Part shown: piece by piece, positions 32,678 through 43,321 of the stretch | Layout of the letters: each line of letters starts with the position of its first letter | Numbering within the stretch: the stretch's first letter is position 1 | Origin: Cadophora sp. MPI-SDFR-AT-0126 | Taxonomy: Eukaryota; Ascomycota; Leotiomycetes; Helotiales; Ploettnerulaceae | Assembly (NCBI GenBank): GCA_020747065.1 | Contig: JAGMVK010000021.1 | Coordinates: 806,001 to 870,000 of the forward strand | Length of the DNA: 64,000 bases | Reading direction: 5' to 3' | Notes under the pieces: model-generated | What the model was told of the DNA's origin: nothing | Databases searched by the model: none | The model's input: the letters and a program-made list of their open reading frames with translations, nothing else | Position numbers and translations under genes: made by a program

Positions 32678-34039
32678 GATTTATCTGGCTGTGTAGGGAG
32701 AGGAAATAGAGTTTTGAAAACAGTTTAAATTACCACCGATTGGAGGTTTGAACTACTCGAAAGAATGGCGCACCGATATGGGGCGACAACTGATCATGGT
32801 GAACACTCCACGGTAAGTAAATCTCAAGTCTATATGAGGCGAAAGGACATTCGCGATACTGACAGGTACAATAACTGTCATCGGTACCAAATATCACGAA
32901 ACACCGCAGCCCAGACTTTCTCGGTGGCATATAGAACCTCCAACGTACCCAAAACGGCAATGCCCGATATTCCCCAGAGGAGTCCCGCAAGGGGGACGAC
33001 TATCTCCAAAGCACCCTGCATCTTGGCATGCTGACGGCAATCAGTGTCAGAATCCCAACTATTTGATTCTGACTCTCGTGGGCGGACGAAAATTGCCAAT
33101 TTGGTAATTGCGCACTGGTCAAGCAAGTTACTCACTTACGCGTGGCGATTGATACCTGATTATTTGCTTATCAAAGCTCTCTGTCTTTAATGAACCTCTG
33201 ATATACTGATTATATTCATTATTAAAGGCACATGATGGTATTGTTGTGTTCGAAAGTTTTATCTTTACACTACATAAAGCGAAGTAGAACTTTCAGTATT
33301 GGTGCACTGCCAAAATCGGCAACTTTCATCCGCCCCGAGAGTTTGGGACAAGAGCGAGTTAACCTCGTTTGGCATAGTGTGCAACAGCACTCCGCAAACA
33401 AGTGATGACAAGGCGTCTCGCTCGGCAGGTTTTTGATGGGAGTGAGTGGCTTTTTTTCTCGGGTGATCGATCATGTCAGACTCGCGGTGTTCTCGCCGCG
33501 ACCAAATTCCACGCTCTCTAAGCAGAAGCCGCAGAATTGACTAAAAATCGGATAACTTGACGGGAGTAAGAGCTACTTTTACATAAATTTCTTACAGGTA
33601 AATTTTGAGAATATTAGATATCAGTTCTCATTTTTCAGAACTGAAATGTAACATTTCTCGCGCTTGTTTTGATAGCTATCGCTTGTCTATTGCCTTGAGA
33701 CTCCACCGAACAGAAAGCGTACTAAAAGATCATCTTCGGAAGGCTACCCGAAGAAATACCGATGACTTGGCTGCTGGAACACCAAAGGACGTTGAAAGCC
33801 GAATGAGATCGACCGTCATTTCGCAACATTCAGTACCGAGAGACTGGGAATCTGAGACAGGATGCGTGGAGGAGAAACCTTTCCCCTCTTCTTCCCCGCA
33901 TCGCAGATGTTCTCGGCCAGGAACACTTGTAGCTATATTTTCTACTTGCTGCCTACCATTACATGATTCCAACCTGTTAAGACATTGCATCTTAAAGCTA
34001 ACTTTCCAACTACGTTTGGTGCCCTCATTGGAAGCAACT
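32678..34039. other. Divergent promoter region, rhamnosidase / sugar transporter
   Basis: 1.36 kb between two genes of likely common function. It contains the small minus-strand candidate gene at 32878-33021, listed separately. The rest is AT-rich with no other frame of note. Confidence 0.5.
32878..33021 (-). CDS. Candidate 47-aa single-span membrane protein
   Basis: A small frame with ATG at 33021, coding for a hydrophobic central helix (PLAGLLWGISGIAVLGTLEVL) followed by a charged ATEKVW segment and a WYR end. Just upstream lies a well-formed intron (GTAAGTGAG donor at 33139, CTGAC branch, CAG acceptor at 33031) that would sit in the 5' leader, which argues for a real transcript. No homologue known to me. 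It could instead be a remnant or a leader regulating the neighbours. Confidence 0.35.
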   Translation of the reverse strand: MQGALEIVVPLAGLLWGISGIAVLGTLEVLYATEKVWAAVFRDIWYR

Positions 34040-36144
34040 ATGGCTGGAACAAAGGACCAAGATCTGCGAGAAGTAACGAACTTTGGTCAGATCCAACAGG
34101 ATGAAAAGCCTGGTACGATACACGACGAAGGCGGGCAGCAAAAACGTGCAACCGATCCAGTACTCAAGTCAGCACTTGACGATCTTGGGATCTTGAAAAC
34201 AGTTCGGAGGTTCTGGAAGGTCGGTCCACGTCCAAGTACATTACAACCAGGAACTAACGTGCGGCATGGAGGCTGTTCTTGTCTGCAACCTGATGTGTAT
34301 AGCAGCTGGTGCAGATGGATACCAGATCTCTCTAAATGGTGGGTATCTGTGACATGTTTATCCGTCAGAGCATGCTGATCTCTTCTTCACAGGAAACATT
34401 ATCGCCAATCAAGGGTTCATCAATCTCATGGGTTTCCAAAATGAAGCTGACGTCTACCATCTCAATGCTCAGTACACTGCTCTTTGGGGCGCAATGCAAT
34501 CTCTAGGACAACTTATCGGCATGGTGCTTCTGAATCCGATATCCGATCTGATCGGTCGCAAAATGACAATGTACACACTCTGGGTCATTCTAGCAGGCGT
34601 AAGCACATGTCCCCAGTGAACCTCCATTATCGCGCTATTTCCACTAATGCTTCGATCCTAGTCTCTCATCATCGAAACCCTGGCAGACGATTGGAGACAT
34701 TGGACCGGCGCGAAGCTGCTCGCAGGTATTGGTGTCGGATGCTTGCAAGCCACTCTCCCAATCTACGTCTCCGAGTGGGCACCGGCCAACATCCGTGGAG
34801 CAATGGTCCTTTTGTACGGCTTCTGGAACAGGATTGGCAATTTCCTCGCCCCTATGGTCTTAACAATATGTGCAGATTCCGACCCCACTAATTACAAGAC
34901 CCCTATCTTGACACAATGGGGATTTCTTGGTATCATGCTACCTATCTTCCTCTGGATTCCAGAGACTGCTGGTGAGTCTAAAAATATCGCATTGCACCCA
35001 CTCAAGCGGGACTCATGAGTGCTAACATTATCATGCAGCGTATTACGCAGATCGCGACGAGGACGATCGCGGCAAAGACTCCCTCAGACGCATCAACGGA
35101 AGTGTAGAAGATTACGACGTAGATAGCGAATACGCTGTCATCAAGAACACTATCCTCGAAGAGCGACAATCTATGGAAGCCATTGGGAACAACGCGGCTT
35201 CCGAAATGTTATGCGATCATATGCAGAATGCTTCAAGGGATCTAATGCGAAAAGAACGCTCGGCGCTGCTTTGCCGGCATGCACGCAACAGCTGACAGGA
35301 TTGTCATTCTTGAATACATATGCGAGTCTGTTTTTCCGGCAGAGTGGCTTCACGGATCCGTTCTTGATCACCACTATTTTGAGTAAGTCGATCATGTCTT
35401 CGCTATTTTCTGGTCCAAAGTACAAAACATCAAACTGACATTTCACTTCAGCGGTTATTGCGCTGGCAGTATCCATCACTCTCATCTCGTTGACCGACTT
35501 GTTCGGGCGACGCAAGGTGGTCGTTATTTCAGCTATTGTCTGTACCACTGCTATGCTTGTCGTTGGTGTTCTCGGATTCGTGGAAAAGACCGAATCGCTC
35601 AAGAATTTCCTCATCTTTGTAGCTTGTGTTTGGTCATTCTTCAACGTGGCACGTAAGTAACAACGTCTTCTTTTAACTTTACATACGAAGTTTTACTGAT
35701 CTATCTACTAGTGGGGTCTCTCGGATGGGCTTTCGTCGGCGAGGTTGCCTCCCAGAGACTGCGTGCAAGAACTGCAGGCCTCGCTGCTGGCACATCTGTG
35801 CTTTTTGGCCTGACATTCAACACTTCTCTACCTATCATGCGTAAGACCCCGAATGACATGTCACTCCCCTCCCAGAATGCTAAATCATGGTTACTAACTG
35901 AGATTTCCGTACAGTCGATGTCGATGGGGCTAACTGGGGTTACAAAACTGCGTGGTTGTTCCTAGGTACGGGAGTAGTCTGCTGCGTAGGGGCATTCTTC
36001 TACGTCCCTGAACCGTCCAAGAGGAATGCTGCTGAGCTAGACGAGATGTTTGAAAAGAGAGTTCCAGCCAGACAGATGCGAAAGTATGTGACTGAGGTAC
36101 AGATGGCAGCGACAGGCGTTGTGACGACTGAGAAGAGCGTGTAG
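34040..36144 (+). CDS. MFS sugar (alpha-glucoside/maltose-type) transporter with one frameshift
   Basis: Eight exons (34040-34219, 34272-34338, 34393-34598, 34662-34971, 35039-35382, 35452-35652, 35712-35840, 35915-36144). Family blocks are clear: AAGADGYQISLNG in helix 1, NPISDLIGRKMT, LAGIGVGCLQATLPIYVSEW, NTYASLFFRQSG, LTDLFGRRK and FYVPEPSKR. The exons sum to 1667 nt, one short of a multiple of three. The frame of the conserved EYAVIKNTILEER block does not match the frame of the next block RSYAECFKGSNAKRTLGAAL; one nucleotide is missing near 35178-35183. As read, translation stops at 35293. The lesion is either real inactivation or a sequencing error. First-exon donor GTCGGT is weak. Confidence 0.8.
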
Positions 36145-36670
36145 AGTGCACGGAAGAAACCGTGAGAATATTCGATCGTTGATTTGCTTAGAAGCATCTA
36201 CAGCAATATACTCCCGGACATCGTGGGCGATTGAGTACGATCATAAATTCAATTCAGTGGGAGTAAAAGACCTCTCATAATCTTCCACTCAGGTCAGAAA
36301 TATGTCATCTTTAATTTGTGCCTCTAATGGTTGAAATGCAAAATATTATGGGCCAGTAATCCATGACACGCGTTGGATGACCTTTCAGGGATAAGAAATG
36401 ACAATATTGTAGGCTAAGAAGTAAACAAAGTCGTCTGTAATAGGGGCTCGCTAAGATGAGTCGTTTGCGGTGAGCCGGAAGAAGTCGGGCCGGGTGGCAG
36501 AATTGATTTTTGATTTCATGATCCAACGAGTCGCCTCATTCCGATTACAACACATCTAACTACATCTCCCTCCACGACGATTCCTGCTTCCGCGATCTAA
36601 TTTTCCGCCTCCACGATCATATATCTCTTCTAATACTTCCTAATACAAATTTTCTTCTTGCAACGTTATC
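36145..36670. other. Intergenic region
   Basis: 3' flank of the transporter and promoter of the heme lyase gene; a pyrimidine-rich leader precedes the ATG at 36671. No gene. Confidence 0.6.
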
Positions 36671-37706
36671 ATGGGTTGGTTTTGGGCAGACTCCGATGTC
36701 TCTGTTGTCAATGCCAGGAGCGCGCCTCATCCCATGCCAGCTGATAGCAATGCCTCACCACCGGTATGTATCCCTCAACGCTTTGCCTGCATCTCCTGAC
36801 AGCCTGTAGCCGCAATGTCCAATGCACCAGATCTCTGCTGCGATAGCGAAACCACCGACGCCACCAGCGGAATCGGCATGCCCATACACACCCGCCGACC
36901 TCTCCCCAGAGACCAAAACGCCTTCTAAATACTCCAAATATAACCCATTGAACTACATGTTCTCAGATCTCTCTCAGGATCGAGCGAAAGACCAGACGGT
37001 AGCCCTGCCGACCGAGCGCGAACCATCTACGATCCCGAAGGGCAGCGGAGAAGGCAACTGGGAATACCCGTCGCCACAGCAGATGTACAATGCGCTTTTG
37101 CGGAAGGGATATACGGATACAGATGCGACTGCCGTGGAGAGTATGGTTTCGGTACACAATTTCTTGAACGAGGGCGCTTGGGCTGAGATCGTGGAGTGGG
37201 AGCGCAGATTTGGTGGAGGGCTCATGAAGGGATGGGAAATGTGTAAGAGGGGAGAACAGGGATCTATGGCTGGTGCAAATCATGCCGAAGGAGCAAACTT
37301 CGATGGTGTATCGCAGCCGAGTCTGATCCGATTTATGGGAAGGCCGAAGGAGATGACGCCGAAGGCTGCTATGATTCAGGTGATGGGGTGGATATATCCT
37401 AGTGCTTTTGCGTAAGGTTTTCAGGTACTGGCATGGAAATTAATGCTGACTAGGTGTAGTACGGAACCCCCATTTGATCGTCACGATTGGTTCGTCCAGA
37501 GAGAAGTTGCCGACCAGAAGAAGGAAATCAGATATGTCATCGACTACTACTCCGGACCAGACGACCCAAGCGGCGAACCTGTATTCTATCTCGATGTACG
37601 ACCTGCAATTACACCTACTACTGCTGTTGAGAGGATGATGAGGTGGGGAGGGGATGTATGGTATAGGGCTTCTGGGGCACAGCTTCGAGAGAAGGGAAGC
37701 AGCTGA
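36671..37706 (+). CDS. Holocytochrome c-type heme lyase
   Basis: Three exons (36671-36763, 36810-37411, 37460-37706) with introns of 46 and 48 nt sum to 942 nt, 313 aa. The enzyme attaches heme covalently to apocytochrome c or c1 in the mitochondrial intermembrane space. Two heme-regulatory Cys-Pro motifs (CPMH and CPYT) lie in the N-terminal third. Then come the family blocks [47 protein letters not shown] and [10 protein letters not shown]. The family has no cleaved presequence, and none is seen. Sequence alone does not tell cytochrome c from c1 specificity. Confidence 0.93.
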
Positions 37707-38142
37707 AAAGAGGTCGTAAATGGCCTGATAATACTTGTGTCGATTTTGAGCGTTCATTTTGGGAGTAATTTGGGCATGGATATGTCGTTCAGGACCGCAA
37801 TTTCTCAGGATGGGTCAGTCAAGCGTGTATTAGGTCTCCTTGTCTTGCTTCGGATGTCTTGATGGTAATGCCGCCCTGTCTCTCGGTTCTCCTCTCTTCT
37901 TGTACTATAGATTGATAGCAGGGATTCATAGCTATTCCGAGCACAGAAACGCCTATAATGATCAACGCCATGTACGTTCTCCATTGGATCCTTTTTTAGG
38001 CTGTGATCTTGAAATCGGAACCAAATGAGAGAAAGATATCACGTGCATATCACGAGGAGATAAGATAAGAGTTTAATCCCACCTTCAGTCCCTCTCAACG
38101 TCACTCCAACCCATTCTATGTTATTGACAGCAAACCGCAATC
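37707..38142. other. Intergenic region
   Basis: Heme lyase 3' flank and HRI1 promoter. Nothing recognised. Confidence 0.6.
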
Positions 38143-39018
38143 ATGGCTCATATATCCACACGTAAATTCATAAAATGGGGTGTAAGTCCCCATTATCATC
38201 ATCCTCAAAACCCAATTGACACTACAAAAGGACTCCCCCGCTAGCGAAAACACCGAGTTCGTACCCCTCACCCCCACCCTACCCTTTGTCTTTTTTCTCT
38301 TCCTCTCCCTCTCTAACCCACCACACGCAGCACCCTCGTCCTCACCACAGCCTCCAACCACTTCGTCGACATCCGCATCTATCTCCCCACCTCCTCCACC
38401 TCCTCCAACGAACCCTCCCTCCCCAGCCTCGCGCCCCTCCCCCTCTCACGCCTCGAATGGGGTTTCGCAGGCACCGCATCCCCCACTCCAGCCCAATACT
38501 CGTCTATCCCCGGGCATGAAACGGAGATTGTGAAGCCGGCGCATACGGTGTGGTCGCATTGGGTGGATAGTAGGACGACGGAGGAGGTCAGGGATGAGGG
38601 CGATATGGTGCCGTCGTCTGGGAGGAGGGAGACGATGGAGTATGGGAGGATGGTTAATCCTGGGACGGGGGAGGTGGAGGCTTATGAGGAGTGTTGGGTG
38701 GATTTGGAGATTGCGAAGGTGGATGAAGAGGGGGAGTTTAGGAGTTGGGTTTTGAGGGTCGAGCGTGAGGAGGGTGCTGTTAGGGGGGTGATTGCGAGGG
38801 TGGGTGTTTATATTCAGGGTGTGTTGAGGAGGGGAGAAGATATTAGTGTTGGGAGGTGGATGTGGGATGCTGAGAAGGGATGGCAGCCTATTGTAGAGAT
38901 TGGGAAAGCACTTGTTCCTAGGGGTATCTTCTCTCAGGAGGAGATTGTGTTGGGGCAAAAGTTGGTTGGGAGTGACGGGTTGGAGTGGAATTGTGTAGAG
39001 AGCCATTCATGGAAGTGA
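38143..39018 (+). CDS. HRI1: HRI1 family protein
   Basis: Three exons (38143-38181, 38231-38256, 38331-39018) sum to 753 nt, 250 aa. The first two are tiny: 39 and 26 nt. Splicing them restores the family start, ISTRKFIKWGD then DTLVLTTASNHFVDIRIY. Later blocks LEWGFAGT, HTVWSHWVDSRT, EYGRMVNPGTG and YEECWVDL are typical of HRI1, the small two-domain beta-barrel protein first found in yeast as a partner of the casein kinase Hrr25. Its biochemical role is unclear even in yeast. The second donor is GTTCGT, a weak site, so a gene finder may misplace the 26-nt exon. Confidence 0.87.
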
Positions 39019-39447
39019 AATAAAGCTTGTTTCCACGTCCCTATCCTCGACACCAAGATCCTCTTCCTGCATGAAAACCATTGCAGTCATCCAGTTGCCT
39101 AGTATTGGTGGGGTGAGTTAGATCGGCTGTGGCGAATATTCGCTTAAGTCGAAAGTAAACAATCCGCCAACTTGGCATGGCACATTCGTTGACTCGACTT
39201 CAAAACAGAACACGACTGTCATTCTCAGCCTACTCGTCATGAGTTAGTTTATCCCCATCATCGTGTAGGGAATTAGCGGCCATGTACCGTTTCTCGCTTC
39301 GTTCTTGCGGACTGTACATCGCATCAATTTCTTCTTCACTGAGTGACATCAGGCTACCCAGGTGTGCTCTCCGTTCTCGCCCCATAGAAGACTGCCGTGC
39401 CACCCTTCAGACAAAAGCTTATGTCAGATCCAATGTCTGAATGCCAT
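39019..39447. other. Intergenic region between convergent genes
   Basis: 3' flanks of HRI1 (+) and the NLR gene (-). Nothing recognised. Confidence 0.6.
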
Positions 39448-42400
39448 TCAGGAAATCCTATCATTATCATCGTCGTCTTCATCACTATTTTCTTCCAGCT
39501 GCTGTTTCTCTCTCGCAATCTCCGATGTCTCCCTCAACTTTCGAATTGCCTCTGCCTCTTCATGCTTATCCAAGTCTCGCAAACAATTTTCCATCATACC
39601 AAGAAAGGCGATAGAATATGGATGTTGCCAGCCATAGATACTCTCAAACCCGGGATAAGCGCGCCTGAAGAGCTCCTCTGCTCCTTCATGCTTGCTCAAG
39701 TTTCCTAAACAGACGGCCATGCCGACAAGAAAGTTAATAGATCGGGGATGTTGCCAGCCATAGATACTCTCAAACCCGGGATAAGCGCGCCTGTAGAGCA
39801 CTTCTGCCTCTTCATGCTTGCCCAAGTCTCGTAAACAGTGTGCCATCCAACTAAGAAAGACGATAGAATGTGGATGTTGCCAGCCATAGATACTCTCAAA
39901 CCCAGGATAAGCGCGCCTGAAGAGCTCTTCAGCTTCTGTCAATCTCCCTTGCTGGCACAGATTGTGTGCCAGATTATATATCGATATAAGCGTTTCTGGG
40001 TGATCTGGCCCAAATACATCCTCTGTCAAGCTCAAAGCTTCCCGAAGAGAAGTTTCAGCTTCTCCGAAGTCCTCCAAGTCCTCCAGACAAAGGGCAAGAT
40101 TACTCATGATTGACAATGTCCGAGAGTGTTGGATTCCTAGCACCGTTTTAGAGATCTCTAGATTCTCCTTGTTCATGCGCGCTGCCTCGCTGTGATTTCC
40201 TACGTGTTGCAGAATACTCGCTCGATTCCTGATGATGGAAATCGTGGCTCCATGGTCTCTGCCTAGAACCCTGGCCGATACCTCCATTGCTTCCTGGGAA
40301 ATTTCATCGGCTTCTTCATATCTTTCCTGCCTGTCTAAGAGGTCGGCCAGGGTATCCATGTTAATCAGTGTGTTCGGGCCTTCTTTCCCATGAACTCTGA
40401 TTTCTATTGCGATGCGCTTGCGAAGAAGGCGCTCTGCTTCATCATATTTTCCTTGACTCATCAGGTAAGTGGAGAGATTGTGCATGTGGGCAAGAACGTC
40501 CTGGTGCTCTTCTCCGAGTTCATTGGTGCATTCTTTGAGCACGGCCCCACATAGCTCTTCGGCTTGCTGATACCGGCCATGGGCGTTAAGGATGACGTCA
40601 TACATAGACCCAGCGCCCAGTAGGGATGATCCCTGCAGAAACTCCCACGATTCGTAGAATTCTTGCTTGGCTAGAATTGTCGCATCCACATGCGCCATCA
40701 TGAATTGCTTGGCGTGGAAGTCTGTGTCGTTGAAAAGATTTTTAGCGCCGTTTTCCAAAAGGTATGCAGACATGACTAGCATGGACTCAACGACGTACTG
40801 CTTCGCTCGTTGATTTCCAATTCGTGCTTTGAGCCAATCTTGGACCAGCGGGTGGACGGTAAAGGATGCTTCGGAGGAATTGGTATTCAAACTTTGCAGC
40901 AGTGAGAGATTGCGGAGTTCACACAAGACGTCTTGAAATGCGTCTTTGTTCCAACCATCAGGTCCTTGGCAGGTGGGCAACCAACTTTTGTTATTCAATC
41001 CGGCAGGTGCGAATAGAGCGTCAGTCAATTTGTTAACATCGAAGAACGCCATTAAAGTCAAGATGTGTTCCCTCCCGCACTTGCTTGTCTGGTGAAAGCG
41101 AATCTAGCGACAATTCCAAAGTTGCGAATACAGTGCAGCTCCGTGCTCCTTCTTTGCTGTCCTTGGGTATCTTCGTGTAGTCCCATATCTGTGGAGCCTC
41201 GTTGAGGACTTTCAGACGTTGCCGATTATAGCAGTCCAGGTAAGCAGAGAAATGCATGTCACGCTTCAAAATGTATGCGCCGGCTTGGTCGATTGCCAGA
41301 GCGTGATAACCGAGTCTTTCGACGATCTTCGTGACATCCATAAGATCTTGATTTGGTCGATTCCGTCCCGTGCGGCGAAGCAAGACTTCACGAGCCTCGG
41401 CTACCAACATTTGGTCTACTTGGAGGGAATCATGTCCCAACATCTTGACCTCCGATAGACGACTAGTAACTAGGATGGAACCCGGTCCAGTTGTAGGGAA
41501 ATATTCCTTGATCTGCTTTCCCTGGAAGGCACTTGGTTCATCGAAGTTATCAAATACAGCAAGCCATTTCTGTGACGCCTCGTCCAGCTTCTTTCGGACA
41601 AATCGGAAGTTTTCCTCGACCTCGGTCGCCTCAAATCCTGGCTTTGACATTGCCTCAGCAACCTTGGTGAAACTCAACAAGGTTGTTTCCGGCGAAGTGG
41701 CATCGATCCAGACTATGATCATATGCTTCTGGTTGCTGCGTGCTTGGTTGCAGTACTCAAGTGCAAGTTGAGATTTGCCGCAACCTCCCATCCCTTGCAG
41801 CACAAAAATGGTGGGGGAAATTGAATCCCTGGCGGCTTCTCTTGCCAAGTTCTCGGATAATTTTATCATAGGTCCTGGTCTGTCGACAAAATTTGTCACT
41901 GAATATGCCGGCAAGTTGAAATACACGGGCGGGTTATCATTTAAGGCAGGTGCTGGGCTGTCGCGGCGGAGCTTGCCATCTAGAAAATATGAGTACACAT
42001 GTGACTCCTTGAGAGCAAGATTTTATCTACCTAGCTTCTTCAGGGGATAGGCTGTATCAACTCGCTCAAGCAGAATGTCCACAATTCCCTTTATCTTCCT
42101 TTTAATTTCTGGGGTTTCGAGGTACGCCGTCGTGTGCGTCTTTACCTCATGTAGACGATCCCACTCTCCTAAGGCGATATCATCTAGTCCAATCTCAACA
42201 TTGAGTCGATGATATAGCCCAGGACATTCTAAGTACCTTTCATTGACCTCATCAGCAACTCTTTGGCAGTCGGTTGTAATTTTCTTCAAGACCTCGATGA
42301 GATCCAACGGCAGAACCTTTTGGAAACCACTCGGAGATTTAAAGCCAGCGACTCTGGCTCGCCCAGTCCCAATGCTGACGATACACCCGACTCGCCTATC

Positions 42401-43321
42401 CTCATGATACTCTTCGATAGCCTCTTGGACTACAAACTTGACAGGGTTGTTATTGCCTAACGCACCATCAACAAACTCCTCTTCCATCCCTGGCTCGCCA
42501 ATCTTTATTGACTGAAGTATAGTAGGCGCAGCAGACGTGGCTCGAGCGACTTCCCATATTTTGGCGGGATAGTATCGGATCGCAGACTCGTAGGAGCGAA
42601 ATAAGCGCGGGGCAAGGACATGATGAGAAGGTGTGGCGCATACAAATCTAGAACCTGTTAGCGACTTGCTTTTAAGGACTGTGGTCTTCAATGCTTGAGT
42701 ATTCTATTCGGCGTAAGGACTCGAAACACAACTCAAGATGTTTTACTGATGATTGAAGTGAAGTTCACCTACGTCTTGCATCCAGTAGTATTGCCTTCTT
42801 TGAGCATTGTATCTTCGTCTCCCCCACGACCCAGCTTCTCGAGAAGGATATTGCGGATTGATTCCTCCAATCTTATCGCTCTGGACTTTTCCTTGGAGGA
42901 GAGACTCAGCTTCTCATCAGAGAAGACAAATCCCGAAAGTTCACGATACTTTGCTATGGCTTCGGGAACAGACATTCTGAGACGCCCCAGAAGTATCGCG
43001 ATAAGCCTAAAATGTCACAACACATTCTGTACTAATGACTCAATCATGCGAGGCTGTACTCACCCGCCAGTACTGGTGCCGCAAATCAGGTCGAAATAAT
43101 CAGCTGGAAGGGGTTCCCACTCCAGTCTTCCCTCTCGCCGGACTCCATGCATTATCGTATCCAGAATGAAAAGCTCTGATAGACCTCGGACACCACCACC
43201 GTCTGTTCTGATTAGTCTAGGCACCCGACCGTGGACAAGGCTACGAACCAAGGGATAGCAGTCTAAGAGGTCGAGCTCGCTCGGGCACCCTCGAGCTCGA
43301 GCTCGAGGTTACTACTTCCAT
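39448..43321 (-). CDS. Patatin-NB-ARC-TPR NLR protein, frameshifted between NB-ARC and TPR
   Basis: Five exons (43321-43249, 43202-43064, 43006-42773, 42647-42031, 41979-39448). Patatin phospholipase: DGGGVRG (25-31), lipase GTSTG (about 66-70) and catalytic Asp in DGALGNNNP (209). NB-ARC: P-loop GMGGCGKS (417-424), Walker B near 493-501. C-terminus: eleven or so 42-residue kinesin-light-chain-type TPRs. This is the architecture of Neurospora PLP-1 and Podospora HET-Z, NLRs that trigger allorecognition cell death on recognising SEC-9. At 41069-41076 the minus strand reads GGGAGGGA, a 4-bp tandem duplication that breaks the frame. As read, a 669-aa patatin-NB-ARC product ends at 41033 and a separate TPR frame could start at 41052. 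Without the extra 4 bp the gene gives 1196 aa. Confidence 0.87.
39623..39930 (-). repeat. Near-identical 126-bp tandem repeats coding TPR units
   Basis: Units begin at 39623, 39749 and 39875, exactly 126 bp apart. The first ~46 bp of each (coding RRAYPGFESIYGWQHP) are identical except one base in the third unit; the remainder differs at scattered positions. Preceding sequence is a further partial unit. The older TPR units upstream in the gene are far more diverged. Confidence 0.9.
43289..43308. repeat. 20-bp perfect palindrome of CTCGAG/GAGCTC units
   Basis: CCTCGAGCTCGAGCTCGAGG is its own reverse complement and lies 13 bp after the NLR start codon. It encodes a Ser run in the N-terminus. 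A related TCGAGCTCG copy follows at 43271-43279. Confidence 0.85.

Noticed and set aside
38286..38519. Pro/His-rich plus-strand frames at the HRI1 locus
   Set aside because: Wrong frame of HRI1; the spliced model restores the conserved family sequence.
41033..41998. NB-ARC and TPR frames as two independent genes
   Set aside because: Domain order, continuity across the 4-bp duplication and the family's usual architecture all point to one broken gene.
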